Shown here: positions 21,920-32,900 of the stretch, piece by piece
Layout of the letters: each line of letters starts with the position of its first letter
Numbering within the stretch: position 1 is the stretch's first letter
Source of the DNA: Monarcha castaneiventris obscurior
Taxonomy: Eukaryota; Chordata; Aves; Passeriformes; Monarchidae
Direction: 5' to 3'
NCBI GenBank assembly: GCA_026261815.1
Contig: JAMPIT010000267.1
Location: forward strand, 1-64,000
DNA length: 64,000 bases
Position numbers and translations under genes: made by a program
The notes under the pieces: model-generated
What the model was told of the DNA's origin: nothing
Databases searched by the model: none
What the model saw: the letters and a program-made list of their open reading frames with translations, nothing else

Positions 21920-24900
21920 TCAGAGCATCCCGCGCTCCAGGCGGGCGCGGCCGAGCTTCATCCCCTGGATGATGAGGACGGTGCCGGCGGCGATGCCGAC
22001 GATGCCCACGGCCAGGCCCAGGGCACAAATCACCGTCTCCGTGGCCTCCGACACCGGCGCCGGCAGCTGGGGTTCTGCCAAAAACAGTGGGAAAAGGGGG
22101 ACAATCCCAAATCCTTCCTCATCCTCTTCCTCGGCTTCCTCCCCTTCCCGGCTCGTCCCGATGCTTTTTCCCCATCCTGAATTTTTCCCACCCAATCCCT
22201 GATCTCGTTTTCCAATCCCGGCCCGTTCCCGGCTCCTTCCCACCTCAGATTCCCCCAGCTCTGCCTTTTGCCCAACCCCAAATCCCATTTTCACACCCCA
22301 AATCCCATTTTTCTCACTCCAAATCCCATTTTCACACCCCAAATCCCATTTTCACACCCCAAATCCCGTTTTCACACCCCAAATCCCATTTTTCTCACCC
22401 CAAATGCAATTTTTCCCCATTTTCCTGCCCCAAATCCCGTTTTTCTCACCCCAAATCCCATTTTCCCCATTTTCCCACCCCAAATCCCATTTTCCCACCC
22501 CAAATCCCATTGTTCTCACCCCAAATGCAATTTTCCCCCATTTTCACACCCCAAATCCCATTTCTCTCACCCCAAATGCAATTTTTCTCCATTTTCCCAC
22601 CCCAATCCCGTTTTTCTCATCCCAAATGCCATTTTTTCCCCATTTTCCCACCCCAAATCCCATTTTCACACCCCAAATCCCATTTTTCTCACCCCAAAAA
22701 CCATTTTTCCCCATTTTCCCACCCCAAATCCCATTTTCCAATCCCAATCCCATTATTTCCTGATTTTCCCACGCGAAATCCCATTTTTCCCCCATTTCCC
22801 CCCATTTTTACCCATTTTCCCACCCCAAATCCCATTTTTCTCATCCCAAATGCAATTTTTCCGCATTTTCCCACCCCAAATCCCATTTTTCTCACCCCAA
22901 AAGCCATTTTCCCCCATTTTCCCACCCCAAATCCCATTTTTCTCATCCCAAATGCAATTTTCCCCCATTCTCCTCCACCCCAAATCCCATTTTCCAACCC
23001 CAATCCCATTTTCCCAACCCAATCCCATTATTTCCTGATTTTCCCACTCGAAATCCCATTTTTCCCCCATTTTTACCCATTTTCTTAACCCCAAATCCCA
23101 CTTTCCCATTTTCCCCCTTTTTTTCCCATTTTTCCCCATTTTCCTAACCCTAAATCCCATTTTCCCATTTTTTCCCCCATTTCCCCCCATTTCCCCCATT
23201 TTCCCCCATTTTCCCCCATTTTTCCCCATTTTCCCCCATTTTGTCCCATTTTTCCCCATTTCCCCCACCCCAAATCCCATTTCCCACCCCCAATCCCATT
23301 TTTACCCATTTTCACACTCCCAATGCCATTATTTCCTGATTTTCCCACTCAAAATCCCATTTTTCCCCCATTTCTCCCCATTTCCCCCCATTTTTCCCCA
23401 TTTTCCCCCATTTTTCCCCCATTTTTACCAATTTCCCTCATTTTCCCGCCCCAAATCCAATTTTTCTTCCATTTCTCCCCCATTTTCCCCATATTTCCCA
23501 TTTTCCCCATTTCCGATTTTTTCCCATTTTCCCCGTTTTTTCCCCCAAAATTCCTCCTCACCCCAGTTCATCTTCCTGGGTGCTTCGAGCTCCTGACAAT
23601 CGTAATAATCCCACCCCAAATCCCCCATTTTTCCCCCGATTTTCCCCCGATTTTCCCCCCCATTTTTCCCATTTTTCATCATTTTCCCGTTTCTCCATTT
23701 TCCGATTTTTCCCATTTTCCCCATTTTTTCCCCCAAATCTCTCCTCACCCCAATGCATCTTCCCAGGTGCTTTGAGCACCTGACAATCGTAATAATCCCA
23801 CCCCAAATCCCATTTCTCCCCCCATTTCTCCCCCATTTTTTTTCCCATTTTCCCTATTTTTCTCATTTTTCCGATTTTTCCCATTTTCCCCATTTTTTCC
23901 CCCAACTTCTCTCCTCACCCCAATGCATCTTCCTGGGCCCTTCCAGCCCCTCGTGCTCCACCTGACAATTGTAATAATCCCACCCCAAATCCCATTTCTC
24001 CCCTGATTTTTCCCTCCATTTTTCCCATTTTTCCCATTTCCCTATTTTTCTCATTTTTCTCATTTTTCCCATTTTTTCCCCCAATTCTCTCCTCACCCCA
24101 ATGCATCTTCCCAGGCATTTTGAGCACCTGACAATCACCATAATCCCACCCCAAATCCCATTTTTCTTCCACTTCTCCCCCATTTTTTTTTCCATTTCCC
24201 CCATTTTCCCCATTTCCGATTTTTTTCCCATTTTCCCCATTTTTCCCCCCAAATCTCACCCCAATGCATCTTCCTGGGCCCTTCCAGCCCCTCGTAATAA
24301 TCCCACCTCAAATCCCATTTCTCCCCTGATTTTTCCCCCCATTTTCCCCCCATTTTTCCCGCCATTTTTCCCATTTTCCCTATTTCCGATTTTTTTCCCA
24401 TTTTCCCCATTTTTTCCCCCAAATCTCACCCCAATGCATCTTCCTGGGCCCTTCCAGCCCCTCGTGCTCCACCTGACAATCGTAATAATCGCCGGGCTCG
24501 GGGATGAAGGGCAGGTAGGAGAATTTGCGGAAGGAATTTTCCTTTCCGGGATAAAAAGGGGTCTCCAGGACCCCCCGGAATTCCGGGATCCCGTTCCGGA
24601 GCCAGGTCACGTTCAGCACCGGGGGCCAGAACCCGGACACGAGGCAAATCAGGATGTTGGGATCGGCCTCTTCCAGGGGCAGCTTCGGGAACACCGAGAT
24701 CTCCGGAGGGGCTGCGGGGTTTGTTTTTTTTTTTTTTTTGGGGGTGAAAAAATGGGATTTTGGGGAAAAATTGGGGAAAAATGAGGTTTTGGGGTTTGGA
24801 GATGGGGAAAAAAATATAGGATTTTGGGGAAAAATTGGGGGGAAATTGGGGTTTGGGGGCTTTTGGGGGGGAAAAATGGGGTTTTGGGGTTTGGGGAAAA

Positions 24901-27900
24901 TTGGGGGAAAAATGGGATTTTGAGGTTTTGAGGTGGGGAAAAAATGGGATTTTGGGATTCGGGGGAATGGGGGGAATGGGGAGAAAATGGGGGGGAAATG
25001 GGGGGAAATGGGGAAAATGGGATTTGGGGTTTGGGTGGGGTAAAATGGGATTTGGGGTTGGGAATATCAGGAAAAAATGGGATTTCAGGTGGGGGAAATG
25101 GGGGAAAATGGGGGGAAATAGGGAAAATGGGATTTGGGGGGAAAAACGGGATTTCGGGTGGGAAAATGGGGTGAGTTCATCCAGAATTGGGTCAGATCCA
25201 GCTGAAATTGGGTTGAACACCCTGGAATTTGGTTTAATCCCTCCGGAATTGGTTTAAAACCCCTGGAATTGGGTCAGATTCAGCTGGAATTGGGCTAAAA
25301 CCTTCCGGAATTCAGTTTAATCCCTCCGAAATTGGGCTAAAACCCTCCAGAATTCAGTTTAATTCCTCTGGAATTGGGCTAAAACCCCTGGAATTGGGGT
25401 GGATTCATCTGGAATTGGGTTAAAACCCCTGGAATTTGGTTTAATCCCTCCAAAATTGAACTAAAACCCCCCGAAATTCCATCAAAACCCCCCCGGAATT
25501 AACCCGTGGGTGCCCCAAAATTTTGGAATTGCCTCTTCCTCGGCATTACCGGCAGGAATCCGGGAATTGTTGGAAGCAGCCATGGAGCTCTCGAGGTTCT
25601 GCTTGTCGATGGCGAGGTTCTGCAGCGCTCCCTGAGCCTCGAAACTGGCGAATTTCTGGAATTCCGGGAGCCTCCAGATCGTCTCCTCCTTCTCCACGTG
25701 GAAAATCTCGTCGCCGTCGAAGTCGAACATGAACTCGCCGCCCTCCACTCGGGAATCCAGGGATTTCTGGTAGAATTCCGTCTGGATGATGCTGTGGCGC
25801 ACTGGGGGTGGGGAATTGCGGGAGGTCAGGGGGAGGAAATCCCAAAAAATTGGGGGTTTCTGGTCGAAATTCCGGGAAAATCGGGGGTTTCTGGCTGGAA
25901 TCCCAAGAAAATTGGGGGTTTTTGCTCAAATTCCCAGGAAATTTGGGGGTTTCTGGTCAGAATTCCGGGAAAATTGGGTGTTTTTGGTCGGAATCCTGGG
26001 AAAATTATGGGGTTTTTGCTCGGAATTCCGGGAAAATTGGGGGTTTCTGGTTGGAATCCCCAGAAATTTGGGGATTTCTGGTCAAAATTCTGGGAAATTT
26101 GGGGATTTCTGGTCGGAATCCCCAGAAAATTGGGGGTTTCTGCTCAAAATTCTGGGAAAATTTGAGGTTTCTACTCAAAATCCCAGAAAATTGGGGGTTT
26201 CTGCTCGAAATACGGGAAAATGGGGGATTTCTGGCCAGAATCCCAAGAAAATTTGGGGTTTTTGCTCAGAAACCTGGGAAAATTGGGGATTTCTGCTGAA
26301 ATCCTGGGAAAATTGGGATTTGCGCTCAAAATCCTGGGGAAATTGGGATTTCTGCTGAAATCCCAGGAAAATTGGGGGTTTCTGCTCGAAATCCCGGGAA
26401 ATTTGGGGTTTTTGCTCAAAATTCCCAGAAATTTGGGGACTTCTACCCAAAATCCCAGGAAAACTGGGGGTTTCTACTCGAAATCCCAGGAAAATTTGAG
26501 TTTTTGCTCAAAATCTTGGGAAATTTGGAGAGTTCTACTCCAAATCCTGGGAAAATTGGGGGTTTCTGCTCAAAATCCCAGGAAATTTGGGGGTTTCTGC
26601 TCAAAATCCCGGGAAATTTGGGATTTTTGCTTGAAATCTCAGGAAATTTGCGGTTTCCACTCAAAATCCCAGGAAAATTGGGAATTTCTACTCAAAATCC
26701 CATGAAATTTGGGATTTCTGCTTGAAATCCTGGGAAATTTGGGGTTTTTGCTCAAAATCCTCAGAAATTTGGGGGGTTCTGCTTGAAATCGCAGGAAATT
26801 GGGGGGGTTAGGACACAGAGAATCCCAAAATCTTGGAAAAAACCTGAAGAAATTTGGGGTTTTTGTTCAGAATCCCAGGAAAATTGGGGGGTTCTGCTCG
26901 AAATCCCGGGAAATTGGGGGTTAGGACACAGAGAGTCCCAAAATCTTGGGAAAATTGGTGATTTCTATTCAAAATCCAGGAGAAATTGGGGGTTTCTACT
27001 GAAAATTCCAGGAAAATTTGGGATTGGGTGGTGCCAGATCCCAAAATTCTGGGAAAAAAGGAGTTTTGCAAGTTCCCAGTTGGGAAAATTGCTGGGATTG
27101 GGGGGATCCAGGAGGAAAGAATGATGGAAAAGGGGATTTTGGGGATGCCCAGAGCCCCAAAATCCCGGGATCAGGGGGGGTTTGGGAACGCCCAGAGCCC
27201 GAAATGGTGGAAAAAGGGAAGTTTGGGCTCGCCCTGCCCCCAAAATCCTGGGAAAAGAGGATGTGAGAATCCCCAGTTCCCCAAAATTTGGGAGCAGGGG
27301 CGTTCGGGACACGCCCAGACCCCAAAAATTGTGGAAAAAAGGGATTTGGGCACTCCCGGAGCCCCAAAATCCTGGAAAAATTGAGATTTGGGAACACCCA
27401 GAACCCAAAAATTGTAGAAAAAGGGGATTTGGGCACTCCCAAAGCCCAAAAATCCCCGGGACAGGGGGGTTTGGGAATGCCCAGACCCCAAAATAATGGA
27501 AAAAAGGGATTTGGGCACTCCCAGAGCCCCAAAATCCTGGGAAAAATTGGGGTTTGGGAACACCCGGTACCCCAAAATCAAGGAAAAAAAGGGTTTGGGC
27601 ACTCCCAGAGCCCCAAAAAACCCGGGAACAGCGGGGTTTGGGAATGCCCAGACCTCAAAAATTGGGGGAAAAGGGGATTTAGGAACTTCCAGAACCCTGA
27701 AATCCTGGAAAAATTTGGGTTTGAGAACACCCAGAACCCAAAAATTGTAGAAAAAAGGGATTTGGGCACTTCCAGAGCCCAAAAATCCCGGGAACAGGGG
27801 GTTTGGGAACGCCCAGAACACAAAAATTGTGGAAAAGGGGGATTTAGGAACTTCCAGAGCCCCAAAATCCTGGAAAAATTGGAGTTTGGGAAAGCCCAGA

Positions 27901-30228
27901 ACCCAAAAATCAAGGAAAAAAGGGATTTAGGCACTCCCAGAGCCCCAAAATTCCAGGAACAGGGGGGTTTGGGAATGCCCAGACCCCAAAATCCTGGGAA
28001 AAGAGGATGTGAGAATCCCCAGTTCCCCAAATTTTGGCAACAGGGGGGTTCGGGACACGCCCAGAGCCAAAAATTTGTGGAAAAAGGGATTTGGGCACTC
28101 CCAGAGCCCCAAAGTCCCAGGAACAGGGGGGTTTGGGAATGCCCAGACCTCAAAAATTGTAGAAAAAGGGGATTTAGGAACTTCCAGAGCCCCAAAATCC
28201 TGGAAAAATCGGGGTTTGGGAACACCCAGAACTCCAAAATCTTGGAAAAAAGGGATTTAGGCACTCCCAGAGCCCCAAAATCCCGGGAACGAGGGGTTTG
28301 GGACACGCCCAGATCTCAAAAATTGCGGAAAAAGGGGATTTAGGAACTTCCAGAGCCCCAAAATCGTGGAAAAATTGGAGCTTGGGAAAGCCCAGAGCCC
28401 AAAAATCGTGGAAAAGGGGGATTTGGGCACTCCCAAAGCCCCAGAATTCCCGGAACAGGGGGGTTTGGGAATGCCCAGCCCCCAAAACCCTGGGAAAAGA
28501 GGATGTGAGAATCCCCAGTTCCCCAAATTTTGGCAACAGGGGGGTTAGGGACACGCCCAGACCCCAAAAATTGTGAAAAAAGGGATTTGGGCACTCCCAG
28601 AGCCCCCAAATCCCCGGAACAGGGGGGTTTGGGAAAGCGCAGAACACAAAAATTGTGGAAAAATGGGATTTAGGAACTTCCAGAACCCCGAAATCCTGGA
28701 AAAATTGAGGTTTGGGAAAGCTCAGAACCCAAAAATCCCGGGAACAGGGAGGTTTAGGAACTCCGAGACCCCAAAATTTGTAGAAAAAAGGGATTTGGGC
28801 ACTCCCAGAGCCCCAAAATCCCCGGAACAGGAGTGTTTGGGACACGCCCAGAACTCAAAAATTGCGGAAAAAGGGGATTTACGAACTTCCAGAGCCCCAA
28901 AATCGTGGAAATTTGGGGGTTGGGAACACCCAGAACCCAAAAATCGTGGAAAAAAGGGATTTAGGCACTCCCCGAGCCCCAGAATCCCCGGTACAGGGGG
29001 GTTTGGGACACGCCCAGCCCCCAAAATCCTGGGAAAAGAGGATGTGAGAATCCCGAGTTCCCCAAAATTTGGGAGCAGAGGGGGTCGGGACACGCCCAGA
29101 CCCCAAAAATTGTGGATAAAAGGGGATTTGGGCACTTCCAGAACCCCCAAATCCTGGAAAAATCGGGATTTGGGAACACCCAGAACCCAAAAATCGTGGA
29201 AAAAAGGGATTTGGGCACTCCCAGAGCCCCAAAATCCCCGGAACAGGGGGGTTTGGGACACGCCCAGATCTCAAAAATTGCGGAAAAGGGGGATTTAGGA
29301 ACTTCCAGAGCCCCACAATCGTGGAAATTTGGGGTTTGAGAACACTCAGAACCCAAAAATTGTGGAAAAAGAGAATTGGGCACTTCCAGAGCCCCCAAAT
29401 CCCCGGAACAGGGGGGTTTGGGAACGCCGAGAGCCCAAAAATCCTGGGAACAGAGGGGTTTGGGAATGCCCAGAGCCCAAAAATGGTGGAAAAAAGGGAT
29501 TTAGGCACTCCCAGAGCCCCAAAACCCCGGAACAGGGGGGTTTGGGAATGCCGAGAGCCCAAAAATCCCAGGAACAGGGGGGTTTGAGAACGCCGAGAGC
29601 CCAAAAATCGTGGAAAAAAGGGATTTAGGCACTCCCAGAGCCCCAGAATCCAGGAAAAGGAAGAGTTTAGGCACCCTCAGCCCCCCAAAATCCTGGGAAA
29701 AGAGAAAGTGGGAACGCCCAGTTGCCCAAATCCTCGGTACAGGGGGGTTTGGGAACTCCCAGAGCCCCAAAATCCTGGGAAAAGAGGAATTTGAGCCCCC
29801 CCAAATCTAAAATTCCCGGGAACAGGGGGGTCTGGAAACTCCCAGCCCCTCCCATATTTTGTGTACAGGGGGGTTTGGGCACTCCCAGCCCCCCGAAATC
29901 CCAGGAACAGGGGGGTTGAGGAAACCCCAGAGCCCTAAAATCATGGAAAAAGAGGAGTTCGGCCACTTTGAACCCCGAAAATCGCGGAGAAGTGGAAAAC
30001 CCCTGAGAAAAGAGGAAGTTGGGACAACGCCCTTCACCCACAAAATTCCCAAAAATAAGAATCGGACCCCCTCAACCCCCCCCATCCCGGCATTCCCAAG
30101 GATCCAGGGCCCCCCAAATCCCAACCCCGCGGCTCCAGGACCCCCCAAACTCCACCTTCGACCCCCCAAAGGCCGGGCAGGCTCAGGGCCAGCAGCAGCA
30201 CGCAGGGGACGCTCCGCGCTCCATCCAT
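21920..30228 (-). CDS. MHC class II alpha chain, DRA-like
   Basis: Pairs with class II beta to present peptides to CD4 T cells. Four coding exons on the minus strand: 30228-30156 (signal peptide MDGARSVPCVLLLAL..), 25801-25550 (alpha-1: IIQTEFY, GEFMFDFDGDEIFHV, WRLPEF, FASFEAQGAL), 24711-24430 (alpha-2 Ig domain: NVTWLRNG, the Cys pair in LICLVS and YDCQVE, ending MHWG) and 22074-21920 (connecting peptide, TM ICALGLAVGIVGIAAGTVL, tail ending RGML, stop). Lengths 73+252+282+155 give 762 bp, an uninterrupted 253-codon frame plus stop, against 254 residues for HLA-DRA. All introns are phase 1 with AG/GT ends. Sequons lie in alpha-1 (NNS) and alpha-2 (NVT). Closest family is DRA rather than DMA. 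Oddities: intron 1 is 4.3 kb of minisatellite, and copies of exon 1 recur at 48.8 and 57.7 kb. Start ATG 30228 was chosen because it gives the signal peptide in frame. Confidence 0.93.
22075..24429 (-). repeat. Class II alpha intron 3: CCCCAAATCCCATTTT minisatellite
   Basis: On the plus strand this is C-rich: CACCCCAAATCCCATTTTTC and CACCCCAAATGCAATTTTTC, about 20-60 bp units to 23100, then CCCATTTTCCCC runs. The 3' half carries the alpha-2 exon fragments listed separately. No independent gene. Confidence 0.8.
23557..24304 (-). repeat. Five truncated copies of the end of the alpha-2 exon
   Basis: Copies on the minus strand at about 23557-23615, 23744-23798, 23914-23980, 24092-24147 and 24255-24304 (period 163-190 bp). 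Each holds the last 50-65 bp of the alpha-2 exon (codons for YYDCQV... PRKMHWG, one with GLEGPRKMHW) followed by the intact donor GGTGAG. None has the upstream part of the exon or an acceptor. The real exon end is at 24430. Sequence differences between copies (for example the HEGLEG codons replaced) show they are not artefacts of a single duplication. Confidence 0.8.
24712..25549 (-). repeat. Class II alpha intron 2: two minisatellites
   Basis: 24725-25170 is G/A-rich (GGGGAAAAATGGGGTTTTGG and similar). 25180-25500 repeats CTGGAATTGGGTTAAAACCC with TTTGGTTTAATCCCTCC, period about 60 bp (two half-units of about 30). Nothing else recognised. Confidence 0.75.
25802..27090 (-). repeat. Class II alpha intron 1, proximal minisatellite
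   Basis: About 38 units of roughly 31 bp: GGAAAATTGGGGGTTTCTGC followed by TCAAAATCCCA. Frames read as Asn/Phe/Gly/Lys repeats and are artefacts. Confidence 0.85.
27091..29990 (-). repeat. Class II alpha intron 1, distal minisatellite (also copied at 38.3, 47.3-48.6 and 56.7-57.5 kb)
   Basis: Units of about 55-75 bp alternate GGGATTTGGGCACTCCCAGA+GCCCCAAAATCC with AAAATCGGGGTTTGGGAACA+CCCAGAACCC. Occasional variants (AAAGAGGATGTGAGAATCCC) recur with a long period of about 500 bp. The same family flanks every duplicated class II block, which shows that intron 1 was duplicated together with exon 1. Confidence 0.8.
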
Positions 30229-30693
30229 GGCGCCTCGGGATGCCGGGAGCCTGGGAAGGGTCGGTGCTGCTCCCAGTAAAGCGGCGGCGAACTGGGGGGG
30301 ACTGGGAGTGGGGGCGCAGCACCCCAAAAAGCGCGGAGCCAATGGGAGCGCGGCGTGGTTGTGTCGTCATCGGTTGCCGGGTAGAGCCTCGGGAAAATGA
30401 GCCCCCTAAGAAATTCCAGCCAATCAGAGCGAGCGTGGTCGGTGACTCATCGGTTGCCAGGTAGAGCCTCTCAAAAACTGGCCCCAAACGGGCCCGGCCA
30501 ATGGGAGCGCGCCCAAAACAGCTCCAGCCAAACACAGCGCGCCCGGAACCACGCCCGGCCAATCAGAGCGCGTCCCAAAACCACGCCCGACCAATCAGAG
30601 GTGGCGTCTGTGGTGACCCCGCACTGGTCCGGACTGGTGCTCCCAGTGCAGCGCGGCTGCTTTGGGGCTGGCGGCACCCGCCCGGCGCTGGCC
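30229..30693. promoter_or_regulatory. Class II alpha / beta intergenic promoter with X-Y boxes
   Basis: The genes are head to head, 465 bp apart. On the minus strand there are two X-Y modules: X box 30364-30384 (CCCGGCAACCGATGACGAC) with CCAAT box 30339-30343, and X box 30443-30461 (CCTGGCAACCGATGAGTCA) with CCAAT 30420-30424. X-to-Y spacing is about 19-20 bp, as in classical RFX/CREB/NF-Y enhanceosomes that recruit CIITA. Both are oriented toward the alpha gene. Three more CCAAT boxes (near 30498, 30570 and 30591) lie nearer the beta start, but I find no rightward X box. No clear TATA box. Confidence 0.75.
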
Positions 30694-30778
30694 ATGGCGC
30701 GTGTGGCGGCAGCTGGGGCCGTACTGGTGGCACTGGTGGTGCTGGGAGCGCCCCCGGCTGCGGGCGCGGAGCTCTCGG

Positions 30779-31263
30779 GTGAGCGCGGGGAGGGCGGGAC
30801 GCGGTGGGAAAGGGGGAAAAGAGGAAAAAAAGGGGGTTTGGGAGCCCTAAATGGAGGGGGAGGCGGAGGGGACCCCCCAAAGGAAGAGCGGGAGGGGCTG
30901 AGGGTTGGGGGAAGGTGAGGAAGGGGTGGGAGAGGGGGGGAAAGTGGGGAAAAGGGGAGGGTGGGAGCCCAAAACTGAGCGGGAGGGGGGTGGGGATTGG
31001 GGGATTAGTGGGAAAAGGGTGGGAAATAGGGAAAAGGGGGGAATGGGACCCCCAAAGTGATGTGGGGAGCGGCTGGAGGTGGGAGGGGAGGGGATGTGAA
31101 AGGGGAAATGGGGAGAAGGGCGGAAAGGAGGAAGTGGGAGCGCGGGCAGGAGGGTCCCATGGCGGCCGTGGGGCACAGCGGGTGCGGAGCGGGGATCCGG
31201 GGGGGCCCCGGGGCTCGGGGGGTGCTGGGGGGGCACCCCCTGACCTGTGTCCCGCACACACAG
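30779..31263 (+). other. Class II beta intron 1 (gene 1)
   Basis: Purine-rich intron (GGGAAAGGGGGAAAAGAGG units) with no exon. Near-identical introns occur at 49414-49896 and 58303-58786. Open frames on the opposite strand (Pro/Ser-rich) are composition artefacts. Confidence 0.6.
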
Positions 31264-31639
31264 GGGTCTTCCAGTTGATGGTGAAGTTCGAGTGTCAGTT
31301 CACTAACGGCACGGAGAAGGTGAGGTTCTGGAGAGGCACATCTACAACCGGCAGCAGTACGTGCACTTCGACAGCGACGTGGGGCACTTCGTGGGGGACA
31401 CCCCGTATGGGGAGAACAAGGCCCAGTGCTGGAACAGCGACCCGGTGTTCATGGAGAACAGACGGGCTGCAGTGGACAGGTGCCGGCACAACTACGAGGT
31501 GTCCACCCCGTTCCTCGTGGAGCGCAGAGGTGAGCGTGGGGCAGAGCGTGTCCCCTCGGGCCCTGCCCCGGGAATGACCCTGGAGCCCCTCAAAACCTCC
31601 CCGGGAATCACCGCAGAGCCCTCAGCCCTCCTTGTGCCC

Positions 31640-32900
31640 AGCCCCGGGGCCTCTTGTGCATCCCAGTCCTCCCAGTGCCATCCCAGTCCCTCCCAATTCC
31701 ATCCCAGTCCATCCCAGTCCCTCCCAGTCCATCCCAGTCCCTCCCAGTGCCTCCCAGTCCCTCCCAGTTCCATCCCAGTCCCTCCCAGTACCATCCCAGT
31801 CCCTCCCAGTGCATCCCAGCCCCTCCCAGTCCATCCCACTGCCATCCCAGTCCCTCCCAGTGACATCCCAGTCCCTCCCAGTCCATCCCAGTTCTTCCCA
31901 GTGCCATCCCAGTCCCTCCCAGTGCCACCCCAATCTTCTCAGTCATCCCAGCCCCTTCCAGTGCCATCCCAGTTCCTCCCAGTCCCTCCCAGTCCATCCC
32001 AGTCCATCCCAGTCCCTCCCAGTCCATCCCAGTCCCTCCCAGTCTCTCCCAGTCCATCCCAATCCATCCCACTCTCTCCCAGTCCCTCCCAGTCCCTCCC
32101 AGTCTCTCCCAGTCCATCCCATTCCATCCCAGTCCATCCCAGTCTCCCCCAGTGCCCCCCCGCGTCTCCATCCCGCCCGCGCGCGGAGCTGCCGCCCCTC
32201 AGCCAATCAGAGCGCGTCTCTCTGATGACTCATCAGTTGCCAGGCAGACCCGCAGCGCCGCGTGCCCCGCGCGGGACTCTGCCAGTGCCGCGCGCTTCGT
32301 TCCCAGTCCCTCCCAGTAACATCCCAGTGCCTCCCAGTAACATCCCAGTGCCATCCCAGTAACATCCCAGTGCCATCCCAGTGACATCCCAGTGCCTCCC
32401 AGTAACATCCCAGTGCCATCCCAGTGACATCCCAGTCCCTCCCAGTACATCCCAGTGCCTCCCAGTGCCATCCCAGTAACATCCCAGTGCCTCCCAGTGC
32501 CTCCCAGTAACATCCCAGTGCCTCCCAGTAACATCCCAGTGCCTCCCAGTGACATCCCAGTGCCTCCCAGTAACATCCCAGTGCCTCCCAGTAACATCCC
32601 AGTGCCATCCCAGTAACATCCCAGTGCCTCCCAGTAACATCCCAGTCCATCCCAGTGCCTCCCAGTGACATCCCAGTGACATCCCAGTCCCTCCCAGTGC
32701 CATCCCAGTGCCTCCCAGTGACATCCCAGTGCCATCCCAGTAACATCCCAGTCCCTCCCAGTGCCACCCCAGTCCCTCACGATGCCATCCCAGTCCCTCC
32801 CAGTACCTCCCAGTCCATCCCAGTCCATCCCAGTGCCTCTCAATGCCACACCAGCCCTCCCCCGTCTCTCCCAGTGCCCCCCAGCTGATCCCAGTGTGTC
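31640..32900 (+). repeat. Class II beta intron 2: CATCCCAGTCCCTCCCAGT minisatellite (gene 1)
   Basis: Ten-bp units CATCCCAGTC/CCTCCCAGTG fill the intron on both sides of a 140-bp unique CpG-rich segment (32150-32300). Downstream of that segment, CAGTAACATC units predominate. Genes 2 and 3 carry the same repeat with different copy numbers (intron 2 lengths 1386, 1242 and 726 bp). Confidence 0.85.
32201..32245 (-). promoter_or_regulatory. Reverse-oriented X-Y box module inside class II beta intron 2 (gene 1)
   Basis: CCAAT box 32203-32207 and, 18 bp further, TGACTCATCAGTTGCCAGG at 32226-32244. On the minus strand this reads as X box CCTGGCAACTGATGAGTCA, then Y box CTGATTGGCT, the classical class II spacing. 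It resembles the intergenic module but has its own variant sequence (ACTGATG rather than ACCGATG). It sits in a CpG-rich island within the CCCAGT repeat. Confidence 0.75.

Noticed and set aside
19782..22180. Gly/Phe/Asp-rich frames of 400-500 codons on the plus strand
   Set aside because: Satellite translation (GIPGDFGTDFG-like). One of them runs through the antisense of the class II alpha TM exon.
31361..32362. 333-codon frame running from the class II beta-1 exon into intron 2
   Set aside because: Only the first about 56 codons are beta-1, in the shifted frame. The rest is the CCCAGT satellite read as Pro/Ser repeats past the donor at 31530.
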